Positions 36,013 through 46,190 of a stretch of DNA of 64,000 nt are shown in pieces (within the stretch, counting starts at the first letter, position 1; each line of letters opens with the position of its first letter). Position numbers and translations under genes: made by a program. Location of the stretch: positions 4,402,001 to 4,466,000 of the forward strand of contig OZ255624.1 of the NCBI GenBank assembly GCA_965276675.1, written 5' to 3'. This DNA is from G965276675 sp965276675 (GTDB lineage: Bacteria > Acidobacteriota > Terriglobia > Terriglobales > Acidobacteriaceae). The notes beneath the pieces are model-generated. The model was not told the origin of the DNA and did no database searches. It was given only the letters and a program-made list of their open reading frames with translations.

Positions 36013-38673
36013 ATGTCACTCCTTCGTCGCTTGAAAGCGCTATTCTCCCGCTCAGACTTAAGCAATGAAATCAATGAGGAACTTGCTTCGCACGTCGAGA
36101 TGCGAACAACGGACAACATTGCTGCTGGCATGTCGCCGGAGGCGGCTCGCCGTGATGCGCTGCTCCGCTTTGGAAATCCAACAGTGACGAAGGAGAAGGT
36201 GACTGCTGTAGATATGGCTTTGACCTTGGACACGCTCTTTTGGGATTTGCGCCATGCTGTGCGTCGGCTACTAAAATCCCCTTGGTTCACGTTGACGGCA
36301 GTCGTGACGCTCGCCTTGGGTATCGGTGCGAACACGGCCATCTTCAGTATCGTCGAGGCTGTGTTGTTGCGCCCACTGCCGTACCAGCACTCCGATAAAC
36401 TGGTGGTAATCTGGCAAGCCGATTCTGCTCATCGCAGTACAGGAGCATGGTTTAATGCATATCGTGAGTTCGAAGCATGGCAGAGGAATAGCCATAGCTT
36501 CGAACAGCTCACTCCGCTGACCTGGGCGACCGTGGGCAAAACGCTGCTATGGCACAACAAGCCTGTGGACCTGCTACCGATTCCGGCCGGTGTCAATTTC
36601 TTCTCCATGCTTGGAGTCTCGGCCCAGATGGGCCGGACCTTCCTCGAAAGAGATTTAACGAACAATTGCACGCTCGTTCTGTCGCATCGATTTTGGGAAC
36701 AGAAGCTTAATGCTCCCACCGATATCGTTGGCCAGAACCTGACCCTTAGTAGCGGGCCGTGTCAGGTTGTAGGCGTGATGTCGAAAGACTTCTCGTTCTA
36801 TCCTCTCCAGACGGATGCGTGGACACTGATCACTTCTAGGAGCGACTTCGTCCAGAAGCCATGGGAGACAATGACTGGCGTTTTCGGATTACTCAAGCCC
36901 GGCGTGAGCAGAGCTGAAGCCGAAGCGGAACTGACCGCAGTTCAAACGCGCGTTGCGCGGGAGGCGCCAGCGGACGTGAGTATGCTACGAACGATGACCC
37001 CCGATGTGCTCGACTTGCAGTCGAACTTTACATGGCTCGCAGGACGCAATCTCAAGACGGCGCTTTGGGTGCTGTTGGACGCGGTGGCTCTTATTCTCCT
37101 GATGGCCTGCATTAATCTTGCGACGTTGTTGCTGGGACGTGCCGCTGAGCGATCGCGAGAGATGGCCATGCGGGCGGCCCTCGGATCAGGACGTGGGCGT
37201 CTCTTCAGACAGATGTTTATAGAAGTCCTTCTGCTTGCGCTGGCCGGAACGTGCGCAGGAGTGGTGTTGGCATTACTGCTGCTCAGTTGGTTCCGGGCAA
37301 CGAATCCGATTGAACTGCCTCCGGGAAATACGATTGCGTTGGATTGGCGCGTCTTGCTCTTTTCTATGATCCTGGGTGTGGGATCGGCAGTCGTCTTTGG
37401 CGTCTTTCCGGCATGGCGGGGATCGCAGATTGACCTAAATACAATGCTCAAGAGCGGCGAACGAGACCAAGGGGCAAGCGCCTCGATGCAGCGAGCGTCA
37501 CAGTGGTTCGTCGTGCTTCAGGTTGCACTCTCTCTTACCCTGCTCTCTGGTGCAAGTCTGTTAGGGGAAAGCCTGTGGAAGCTGTCCTCGACGCATTTGG
37601 GCTACCGCACCGATCATCTACTTACGGCTAAGATCAATCTGCCCCAGCAGCGCTACGCGGATGTAAGCGCACGATCGAGATTTGCCGACAGTATTACGGA
37701 GAGGATTGCCACTCTGCCGGGGGTGCAAGGGGTGACCCTAGGCTCTGACGTAGTCCCACGCGGAATGAGCCCGATCTCTGTGGCCAGCCGTGCTTCACCG
37801 GACGGAACCTCCGAAGGAGTGGCCACCCAGGATGTTGCCGCGAACTTCTTCTCACTAATGCGGGTCTCTCTGCTCCGTGGAAGAGCCTTTGACAGCCGCG
37901 ATCGAAAGGAGGCGCAGAACAGTGCAATCGTAAATGAGGCGCTTGCGAAAAAGTACTTTAAGAATTCTGATCCGATCGGGCAAGCGATCAAGCTCAGTCG
38001 CCCCGATGATGACAAAGTACCCTGGCTTACGATTGTGGGGGTTGTCTCCGACGTCAAGACCAGTACCGTATTTCAGGAGATGGGCTATGTAGAGCAGCCG
38101 TCAGTGTATCGTCCCTTGACACAGGATGTGCCCGCGTCGCTCTCATTGATCGTGGCGACCGAGCGCAGCCCAATTGGATTGACGAGCGAGCTTCAGAGGC
38201 AGCTTTCAGAGACGGACCACGATCTGGTGCTCACCGGTGTTCAGACGATAGAGCAGATGCAATCGACTGTTTTGTCGCAACCACGCTTCCGTGCCGTGCT
38301 GTTTAGTAGCTTCGCGTTGCTCGCGCTGATTCTGGCGGTGGTTGGCCTCTACGGCGTGTTGTTGCAAGCGGTGTTACAGAGAACGCGAGAGATCGGCATT
38401 CGCATGGCGGTCGGCGCGGACCGTAGCCGAATCCTATGGTCCGTCCTGCGCCGCGCGTTAGCGATGGTGGGAACTGGGATGCTCTTGGGAATGGCAGGGG
38501 CAGTCGCCGCCGGAAACCTGATTCGAGGTCTACTCTATGACGTACGTGCCTTGGATCCGATGTTACTCGGCTCTGCGTTGCTAGTGATGCTGCTCGTGGG
38601 AATGGTTGCTGCATTGCAGCCTGCTCTCCGCGCATCCTCCATCAACCCTGTGCAGGCCCTTCGCAGTGAATGA
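36013..38673 (+). CDS. ADOP-type MacB/FtsX permease
   Basis: 886 residues. Cytoplasmic N-terminal helix region (MSLLRRLKALFSRSDL, EINEELASHVEMR, MSPEAARRDALLRFGN) characteristic of the acidobacterial duplicated permease, then MacB-type periplasmic domain after TLALGIGANTAIFSIVEAVLL, a first FtsX block (ALILLMACINLATLLLGRA), a second periplasmic domain and a second FtsX block (REIGIRMAVGADRSRILW). No ATPase gene is linked. It may act in export or envelope stress, as for other MacB/FtsX members, but the substrate is unknown. Seven nt separate it from padR, so the two form one operon. Confidence 0.92.
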   Translation: MSLLRRLKALFSRSDLSNEINEELASHVEMRTTDNIAAGMSPEAARRDALLRFGNPTVTKEKVTAVDMALTLDTLFWDLRHAVRRLLKSPWFTLTAVVTLALGIGANTAIFSIVEAVLLRPLPYQHSDKLVVIWQADSAHRSTGAWFNAYREFEAWQRNSHSFEQLTPLTWATVGKTLLWHNKPVDLLPIPAGVNFFSMLGVSAQMGRTFLERDLTNNCTLVLSHRFWEQKLNAPTDIVGQNLTLSSGPCQVVGVMSKDFSFYPLQTDAWTLITSRSDFVQKPWETMTGVFGLLKPGVSRAEAEAELTAVQTRVAREAPADVSMLRTMTPDVLDLQSNFTWLAGRNLKTALWVLLDAVALILLMACINLATLLLGRAAERSREMAMRAALGSGRGRLFRQMFIEVLLLALAGTCAGVVLALLLLSWFRATNPIELPPGNTIALDWRVLLFSMILGVGSAVVFGVFPAWRGSQIDLNTMLKSGERDQGASASMQRASQWFVVLQVALSLTLLSGASLLGESLWKLSSTHLGYRTDHLLTAKINLPQQRYADVSARSRFADSITERIATLPGVQGVTLGSDVVPRGMSPISVASRASPDGTSEGVATQDVAANFFSLMRVSLLRGRAFDSRDRKEAQNSAIVNEALAKKYFKNSDPIGQAIKLSRPDDDKVPWLTIVGVVSDVKTSTVFQEMGYVEQPSVYRPLTQDVPASLSLIVATERSPIGLTSELQRQLSETDHDLVLTGVQTIEQMQSTVLSQPRFRAVLFSSFALLALILAVVGLYGVLLQAVLQRTREIGIRMAVGADRSRILWSVLRRALAMVGTGMLLGMAGAVAAGNLIRGLLYDVRALDPMLLGSALLVMLLVGMVAALQPALRASSINPVQALRSE

Positions 38674-38714
38674 AGCCTGCTAAGGGCTGGGCCTGACCAT
38701 CCGGGGCATTCCCA

Positions 38715-38760
38715 AGGCAAATAGGGCAACGTCCACTGAGGGACGCTGCCCTATTTGCCT
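38715..38760 (+). terminator. Long hairpin after the padR-ADOP operon
   Basis: AGGCAAATAGGGCA (38715-38728) pairs perfectly with TGCCCTATTTGCCT (38747-38760); an inner CGTCC/GGACG adds five pairs after one mismatch. It starts 42 bp past the ADOP stop. No long T-run follows, so it could instead be a small palindromic repeat element that also ends transcripts. Confidence 0.6.
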
Positions 38761-38826
38761 CATCATTTAATCGCCAGCGGCGCTGTGTTTCGCCACTACT
38801 TTTCACCACCTTGAAGCTGTCCTCCA

Positions 38827-38847
38827 CCACCGGCTTACCGCCGGTGG
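38827..38847. repeat. GC-rich hairpin
   Basis: CCACCGGC and GCCGGTGG form a perfect 8-bp stem around TTACC. Function unknown; near the previous hairpin. Confidence 0.5.
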
Positions 38848-39165
38848 CGCTATCGGTTTGGCCACCTCCGCGGGCGTGCGGCTGTTTGCTTCCCGTGTCT
38901 TGCTTCGTATACCCGGGTTCTTCATCTTTTGAGGGTCGTTCTGGCTTTGCTTTGGCATAGCAGTACTCACTGCAGTTGGGAATGGGGTGCCATTCTTATG
39001 GTTGCCCTAAAACGGGCTTGCGGTAAGAACGGAGGTCTGTACCCAGTATGAGAGTGGGGAGACGCAGTGAACGCGTTCAAGCATCCTCAGCACGCTTGAA
39101 GGTTTGCCCGACAATGCAATCGGGCTCAAGGCATTTGTTTACCGCACCTGCGGCTCTCCTATTCC

Positions 39166-39208
39166 GGCGTCAAGCCAAGAGGGGGTTCAAATCTCTCCGC
39201 CCCGACCA
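39166..39208 (+). other. tRNA-like 3' end (variable arm, T arm, acceptor, CCA)
   Basis: GGC-GTCAA-GCC resembles a class II variable arm; GGGGG-TTCAAAT-CTCTC makes a T arm with two G-T pairs; CGCCCCG-A-CCA would be the 3' acceptor strand. The expected 5' acceptor CGGGGCG and a proper anticodon arm are absent: the sequence near 39120 only partly pairs. So this is a fragment or chance likeness, not a working tRNA. Such 3' ends are typical left-over attachment sites of integrated elements. Confidence 0.35.
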
Positions 39209-39323
39209 GTTCCGGCTCGTCTGCGGCCTTCCCCGAAGAAAACCTCATCGCTTCATCACGGAGCGTCATCTTACGTGTGACTCCGCCGGCGAGCTTCGCT
39301 CTGTTGGCAATTGAGAGGGACCA

Positions 39324-39718
39324 GTGGCTGACGATCAGGATGACAAAAAGAAAGACCATGGCAACGGAAAACAGGACGTCCCTAACAAAACTCTGCTGAT
39401 CGCGCACGTAAAGGCGCACCTGGTAAGCGGCGAAGTCTTTGACCTGCTGCCGATCAAGCATGAAGAGGACGTGAAGGGTGAGGTCAATGCCCTGATCGAG
39501 AGCTGGGCGAAGTCAGGCTTTCTGCTGCGCGGCCGCTTCCTGTATCCCTGGCATCAGGTGAAGGCGATCGAGGTGCTCAACGTGGAGGAACTCCCCCGGC
39601 GTGAAGCGCAGCTTCGACTGGACGACCTCTACGCTGCGGACCGCGCCACTCTTCAGGAAAGCTTTTGGAAGACCCACAAGAAGGATGACCGCTCCGAAGG
39701 TTCCGACAAGAAGAAGCC

Positions 39719-39722
<4 letters not shown>
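39324..39722 (+). CDS. Conserved hypothetical protein, charged, 132 residues
   Basis: GTG start with a GAGAGGGA ribosome site. Very charged ends (MADDQDDKKKDHG and KTHKKDDRSEGSDKKKP) around a compact middle: LLIAHVKAHLVSGEVFDLLP, LIESWAKSGFLLRGRFLYPWHQVKAIEVLNVEEL. No named family recognised; the middle suggests a small alpha/beta domain. Cytoplasmic. Its stop overlaps the stop of the convergent carboxylase gene by 3 bases, so the two share no room for a terminator. Confidence 0.65.
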
Positions 39723-41398
<1,676 letters not shown>

Positions 41399-41464
41399 GG
41401 ATTATAGTGCGCGAGAGAGATACAAGCTTTTTACGACCGAGCGAGTGAGGCTCAGCACAGGCGA

Positions 41465-41635
41465 TTACACCACTTGCTTGTGAAAAATCTGGTCCTTCTC
41501 TTTGCAAGGTGAGCAAAGAGCGCTCACACTGGAACCAACCAGGAGCGCCGATCCAAACGTAATCACTGCTGCCGGAACGTAAGCCTCAAGCTGATAAAAC
41601 CAATGGGCGACGATTGCGAAGTGAGCCGACATCAT
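41465..41635 (-). CDS. Possible small membrane protein
   Basis: 56 residues from an ATG pair at 41635/41632: MMSAHFAIVAHWFYQLEAYV then a hydrophobic helix (PAAVITFGSALLVGSSVSAL) and CSPCKEKDQ. The frame runs further upstream without stop. No family recognised, no clear ribosome site; may not be real. Confidence 0.25.
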   Translation of the reverse strand: MMSAHFAIVAHWFYQLEAYVPAAVITFGSALLVGSSVSALCSPCKEKDQIFHKQVV

Positions 41636-41808
41636 GTGAATTACCCCACATATACGTATTAGAGTGCAAGGCCGATTTTCTGGTTTGCCGTCCTCAACAA
41701 AATACCTCTGTTGACACTTGACAGGCATACCCAGATCGGGTCATCAACGCTGACTCTACTTACGTAGAGAAGAGTAACTGTTGCCCTCCCGGATTGGGAA
41801 GAGCGAAA

Positions 41809-43149
41809 ATGAAGGCCGTGTCCTTTGCCCCTCCCAGCGCGTCAACACCGGCGGAAACTAACGTGCTTACGCAGGCAGAACTTCGCCTCCGCTGGCTCTT
41901 TCTTGATTTGAATTCCTACTTCGCCTCTGTCGAGCAGGAGCTCCAGCCACGGCTGCGGGGACGTCCTATCGCTGTCGTCCCGCTAGTAGCGGACACCACC
42001 TGCTGCATCGCCGCCAGTTATGAGGCCAAAGCCTTTGGCGTGCGCACAGGCACTCAGGTTGGCGAGGCCAAGCGCCTCTGTCCCGGCATCGAGCTGGTAG
42101 AGGCCCGCCACGAGCTCTATGTCGAGTACCACCACCGCATCATCGAGGCAGTCGAGCGCTCGGTCCCAGTCGCCTCTGTACAGTCGATCGACGAGATGGC
42201 CTGCCGGCTGATCGGACGCGAGCAGCCGCTACTGCACGCGCTCCAGCTGGCGCGCGAGGTCAAAGCAGCGATCCGCCGCGATGCCGGCGAAACACTTCGC
42301 TGCTCCATCGGTCTTGCCCCGAACCGGTATCTGGCAAAGATCGCCTCTGACATGGAAAAGCCCGACGGGCTGGTCGCGCTCACGCCGGACATCCTCAAAG
42401 ATGCTCTGCTTCGGCTCACCCCGCGTGATCTCCCCGGCATCGGCGCGCGCATGGAGCGGCGGTTGCACGCTGCTGGTATCCGCACCATGGAGCAGCTCCA
42501 CGCCCTCAACCGCGAAGAGATGAACACCGTCTGGGGCGGCATTGGCGGTGAAAAACTCTGGTACTGGCTGCGCGGTGAGGACTTCGAGGATCCGGAGCTC
42601 GAACACGCCAAGTCGATCGGCAACTCGCACGTTCTTCCGCCCGAGCTGCGGACGCCTGAAGGAGCATATGCGGTAGCCAGCAAACTGCTGCATAAAACAG
42701 GGATGCGCCTGCGAACCGCGCGCCTGTGGGCCGCAAATCTACGAGTCTCGCTCAAGTTCGCAGTCCCGCAAACGATGGCTACACGCCAGCACTATTCCGG
42801 CATCCCGCAGGAGGCCTGGTCCCAGAGCACGCCGCTGATCGAGTGCCAGGACAACCAGACGCTGGTCGAGGGCCTGAAGAAGCTGTGGGCACAACGGCCA
42901 AGCCGGCCAGAGCACGGCAAACCCTTCTATGTCGGCGTAACGCTAGGCAATTTGGTGCCCGACAATCTCCACACGCTTAGTCTCTTTTCCGGGCTGGACG
43001 CCGAGATACGCCGGTCGAAGCTCTCGGCCACCATCGATCGCGTCAACACCAAGTACGGCACCACCACCCTTGGATTCGCGAGCATGCTGCCGGCGGGGAC
43101 AGCCGCCGCGACGCGCATAGCCTTCACCAGCATCCCGGATCTGTTTTAA
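41809..43149 (+). CDS. Y-family DNA polymerase (DinB-like)
   Basis: 446 residues. Catalytic palm motifs FLDLNSYFASVEQEL (first Asp) and VQSIDEMACRL (Asp-Glu pair) are present, with AASYEAKAFGVRTGTQVGEAKRLCP in the fingers, the helix-hairpin-helix LPGIGARMERRLHAAGI in the thumb and a little-finger domain to the end. It can copy past damaged bases. ATG 41809 follows a GGGAAGAG site. It lacks the C-terminal beta-clamp motif that I would expect in classic DinB and differs in the first motif (DLNS for DMDA), so it is a diverged branch. A strong palindrome follows. Confidence 0.87.
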   Translation: MKAVSFAPPSASTPAETNVLTQAELRLRWLFLDLNSYFASVEQELQPRLRGRPIAVVPLVADTTCCIAASYEAKAFGVRTGTQVGEAKRLCPGIELVEARHELYVEYHHRIIEAVERSVPVASVQSIDEMACRLIGREQPLLHALQLAREVKAAIRRDAGETLRCSIGLAPNRYLAKIASDMEKPDGLVALTPDILKDALLRLTPRDLPGIGARMERRLHAAGIRTMEQLHALNREEMNTVWGGIGGEKLWYWLRGEDFEDPELEHAKSIGNSHVLPPELRTPEGAYAVASKLLHKTGMRLRTARLWAANLRVSLKFAVPQTMATRQHYSGIPQEAWSQSTPLIECQDNQTLVEGLKKLWAQRPSRPEHGKPFYVGVTLGNLVPDNLHTLSLFSGLDAEIRRSKLSATIDRVNTKYGTTTLGFASMLPAGTAAATRIAFTSIPDLF

Positions 43150-43160
43150 CTGCTCTCGGC

Positions 43161-43278
43161 TAGACCGGCTTCAGGGCTACGGTGGCTGGTGCGAAGACTC
43201 ACTCTGTGTGGCCGTTCCTCAAAGAACGGCCACGTTCACCTCTGTTCCGCGAACTACACATACCCTGAAACCGGTCTA
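43161..43278. repeat. 118-bp imperfect palindrome, copy B of the dispersed repeat; bidirectional terminator
   Basis: Outer arms 43161-43176 and 43263-43278 match at 15 of 16 positions as inverted repeats (TAGACCGG-TTCAGGG core). The centre is a perfect 10-bp hairpin, GTGGCCGTTC (43208-43217) with GAACGGCCAC (43224-43233) around a 6-nt loop. It separates two convergent genes, and the stop codon of the amidase gene is inside the right arm. Its 3' half recurs at 12020-12066. REP/MITE-like. Confidence 0.7.
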
Positions 43279-45156
43279 TAGCTTCGGATGAAGCTTCTGA
43301 AAGCCAGTCGCCTCCTGGTAGGCACGGGCGAAGACCGCGAGCTTCGCATCCTCGTAGTGGCGGCCGAGGAAGGTAAGACTGACCGGAGTGCCTGGACCAC
43401 CGATGCTGTCATCATCGCCCGTGTCGGTCGCCGGCGGTACTGGTGCATCGTTGCCGCGAATGCCATTCGGCAGAATGATCGCCGGGTGCCCCGTCAGGTT
43501 TGTCGCGACCAGCTGAATGCCCGGTGTGGGCGTAACGATCACATCTATTTTTGCGAACAGCTCGGCGAACTCGCGAATCGCTACCGTGCGCGCGCGGTTG
43601 GCCTGGATGTACTCCACCGCGGGATAGAAACGCGCGATGCGGAAGAGGTTCGGCCAATCATCGGCGGACTGCTCCGTGAGCAGCTTGTCGCGGCCGGTCA
43701 TCGTCAGGTCATCAAAGGCCGCTGCTGCTTCTGCGGTAAGCAGCTCTGCCATGGCGCCGTAGGGCAACTTCGGCAGCTCCACTGGGATCAGCTCTACGCC
43801 CATTGCCCGGAGCTTTTCAATGGCAGCGAGATCATATTTGCGGTCGTACTCGCGACGTTTGCGCGCCATCGCAGCATCGCGTTCCCGTGTCTCACGTTTC
43901 TTCTTCTCTGCGTCTGTCTCAGTGACTGGCGCCTTCGACGCTTTCTCAGCAGTCTCTTTCGAGGGTTCGAACTCGTCTTTCAGGTAGCCGATGCGCAGGC
44001 TCTTCCAGTCGAAGGCTGCATTCCAATTGAACGCTGCATCGCGAGTGGCGAGGTCTCGGCCATCCGGTCCGTAGATCGAGTTCATCACGATCGCGCAGTC
44101 CTCAGCGGCACGGCAGATGGGCCCCAGTTTGTCCATCGTCCAGCTCAGCGCCATAGCACCCGTGCGCGGCACAAAACCGAACGTCGGTCGCAGGGCAGTG
44201 GTGCCGCAGCGCGTTGAGGGCGAGGAGAGAGAGCCGAGCGTCTCCGACCCAATGGCAAACGCGACACATCCCGAAGCCGTCGCCGAAGCCGAACCCGCCG
44301 ACGATCCACTCGACCCCTGCTTGGGATTCCACGGATTCCGGGTGCGTCCGCCAAACCACTTATCCCCGTTTGCAAGCGCGCCCAGAGTGGTCTTCGCCAC
44401 CAGCACAGCCCCGGCTGCATCCAGCCGCTTGACCACGGTTGCGTCCTCGTCGAAGCTCTGGTGTTCAAAGCCGCCGGCGCCCCAGGTGGTGGGATAGCCC
44501 TTGACGGCCAGCAGGTCCTTTGCACCCCACGGCAGCCCGTGCAGCGGGCCGCGATACCTCCCAGCCGCGATCTCGCGATCCGCCTCGCGCGCCGAAGTCA
44601 TCGCGCGGTCTTCTGTCAGCGTAACCACGAAGTGCAGCTGCGGATCGTAGCGCTTCAGCCGCATCAGGTACATTTCGGTCAGCGCAACCGAGGAGACCTT
44701 CTTGGTGCGCACGTACTCCGCAAGTTCGCGAAGCGAGGAGAAGGCGAGGTCTTCGAGATTCGCAGGCGCTGTTGCGATAGCCGGAGCCTTGCTGATCTCC
44801 ATCGGCTTGCGCAGCGTAGTCACTGCAGCTCCGGGCGGTAGCGGGTCAAAGAGATACGCCGGCGCCACGCTGTTCTCCATCTTCATCGCACGGATGGGTG
44901 CGTAGGCATCGCGCTGCTGGTTCAGCCCGTCGAGCATCATCGCTTCCTGCTCTGGCGTGACTGAGACACCGGCAAGCGCCGCCGCGGCGGTGATCATCTC
45001 GGAGGTGATGTTCGGCAGCTTGGCACCATCGGGTCCAGCAGTTGCGCTGCTTTCCTGCGCCTGCACAGCGAGCGTGTACAGCCCGCCTGGCAGCAGCGTG
45101 GAAGCCAGACCGGCACGGCTGCAAACGGCGAGAAAAGAGCGGCGATCAAAAGTCAT
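43276..45156 (-). CDS. Tat-exported amidase-signature enzyme
   Basis: 626 residues. Twin-arginine signal MTFDRRSFLAVCSRAGLAS cut near VQAQ, so periplasmic. The amidase Ser-cisSer-Lys triad is visible: Lys in HGLPWGAKDLLAVKG, the two Ser in QGSSGSSAGSASA and ETLGSLSSPS. It hydrolyses amides or C-terminal amide-like bonds; substrate unknown. A charged insertion of about 50 residues (KETAEKASKAPVTETDAEKK ...) breaks the catalytic domain. The start is the ATG just before the twin arginines rather than the upstream one at 45168. Confidence 0.9.
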   Translation of the reverse strand: MTFDRRSFLAVCSRAGLASTLLPGGLYTLAVQAQESSATAGPDGAKLPNITSEMITAAAALAGVSVTPEQEAMMLDGLNQQRDAYAPIRAMKMENSVAPAYLFDPLPPGAAVTTLRKPMEISKAPAIATAPANLEDLAFSSLRELAEYVRTKKVSSVALTEMYLMRLKRYDPQLHFVVTLTEDRAMTSAREADREIAAGRYRGPLHGLPWGAKDLLAVKGYPTTWGAGGFEHQSFDEDATVVKRLDAAGAVLVAKTTLGALANGDKWFGGRTRNPWNPKQGSSGSSAGSASATASGCVAFAIGSETLGSLSSPSTRCGTTALRPTFGFVPRTGAMALSWTMDKLGPICRAAEDCAIVMNSIYGPDGRDLATRDAAFNWNAAFDWKSLRIGYLKDEFEPSKETAEKASKAPVTETDAEKKKRETRERDAAMARKRREYDRKYDLAAIEKLRAMGVELIPVELPKLPYGAMAELLTAEAAAAFDDLTMTGRDKLLTEQSADDWPNLFRIARFYPAVEYIQANRARTVAIREFAELFAKIDVIVTPTPGIQLVATNLTGHPAIILPNGIRGNDAPVPPATDTGDDDSIGGPGTPVSLTFLGRHYEDAKLAVFARAYQEATGFQKLHPKL

Positions 45157-45270
45157 CGGGAGTGGCAATGGGAACCCTTTCAGTTGGGTCTGAGTTGGAT
45201 CTGTGGATGAGCATCAGTCTGGAGCGATCGAGGAGAACGATGCTCAATCCGAGATGGTAGCATCCAGGCC

Positions 45271-46086
45271 ATGCCCCTGCTTGAGGTCGATTGCGTATCG
45301 AAAAGTTATCCCGGCAGAGCAGGCGTACTCGGCGTTGCGACCGAAGAGCATCGGGTGGTGGACAGTGTCACGCTGAACGTGGAGCGCGGCGAGACGCTGG
45401 GCCTGGTCGGCGAGTCCGGCTCCGGCAAGACAACCATAGCGCGCATAGTTCTCGGTCTGGTACCGCCGACCTCGGGCACAGTCCGTTTCGATGGTGAGAC
45501 GATCACCGGCGCCTCGCAAAGAACAATGCAGGGGATACGACGACGCCTCCAGCCAGTCTTTCAGGATCCCTTCGCAGCGCTGAATCCGCGCATGCGCGTG
45601 GCTGAGATCATCACCGAACCATTCGCCATTCACCGCGGAGAGGCTGGTCTGCCGCGAGGCGCCGTCGCGCTCAGAACACACGTAGAAAGTCTCCTGCGCA
45701 GCGTTGGACTCGATGAGTCTGCGCTCAGCCGCTATCCGCATGAGTTTTCTGGCGGCCAGAGGCAGCGTATCAATATTGCACGTGCACTCGCGCTCAGGCC
45801 GGAGATGCTGATCCTCGACGAGCCAGTCTCGGCGCTTGACGTAAGTGTCGGCGCGCAGATCGTCAACCTGCTCAAAGACCTACAGCGCGAGCACGCGCTC
45901 TCCTACCTCTTCATCACGCATTCCATGCCGCTGGTGCGCTATCTTGCGACGCACATAGCCGTCATGAAACAAGGAAAGCTGGTCGAGCAGGGCACCGCAG
46001 AGCAGGTGTGCGATGCGCCACAGGAGCCGTATACGCAAGCACTCATCGCCGCAACGCCAACCCTTGAGTACACGCCGGCCGGTTAA
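45271..46086 (+). CDS. Oligopeptide-type ABC transporter ATPase (OppF/DppF-like), orphan
   Basis: 271 residues with Walker A GESGSGKTT, Q-loop FQDPFAALNPRMRV (typical of the Opp/Dpp group), signature FSGGQRQRINIARAL, Walker B MLILDEPVSALDVS and the switch His in LFITHSMPLV. The C-terminal TPTLEYTP is the end of the oligo-nucleotide-binding extension of peptide transporters. There are no permease, binding-protein or OppD genes nearby, so it must work with parts encoded elsewhere or serve another role. Confidence 0.9.
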   Translation: MPLLEVDCVSKSYPGRAGVLGVATEEHRVVDSVTLNVERGETLGLVGESGSGKTTIARIVLGLVPPTSGTVRFDGETITGASQRTMQGIRRRLQPVFQDPFAALNPRMRVAEIITEPFAIHRGEAGLPRGAVALRTHVESLLRSVGLDESALSRYPHEFSGGQRQRINIARALALRPEMLILDEPVSALDVSVGAQIVNLLKDLQREHALSYLFITHSMPLVRYLATHIAVMKQGKLVEQGTAEQVCDAPQEPYTQALIAATPTLEYTPAG

Positions 46087-46190
46087 ACCTACAAGGTTGG
46101 CCATAATGACTCTATTCCTGATTCAGGAGGCCGCGCCTCAGAATGCTTGCATCGCCGGAGTACGGCCAGTAAGATTCCGCAATCGCCCGC

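Larger units (their letters stand above)
38674..39323. other. Gene-free, hairpin-rich stretch with a tRNA-like fragment
   Basis: 650 bp after the ADOP gene. It holds a 14+5-bp hairpin (38715-38760), an 8-bp GC hairpin (38827-38847), an inverted repeat GCCCGA/TCGGGC (39106-39125) and a tRNA-like 3' end (39166-39208). No convincing gene. Confidence 0.7.

Noticed and set aside
39118..39208. Complete tRNA-Ser/Leu/Pro gene
   Set aside because: The 5' acceptor strand and anticodon arm do not pair; only the 3' part looks like a tRNA.
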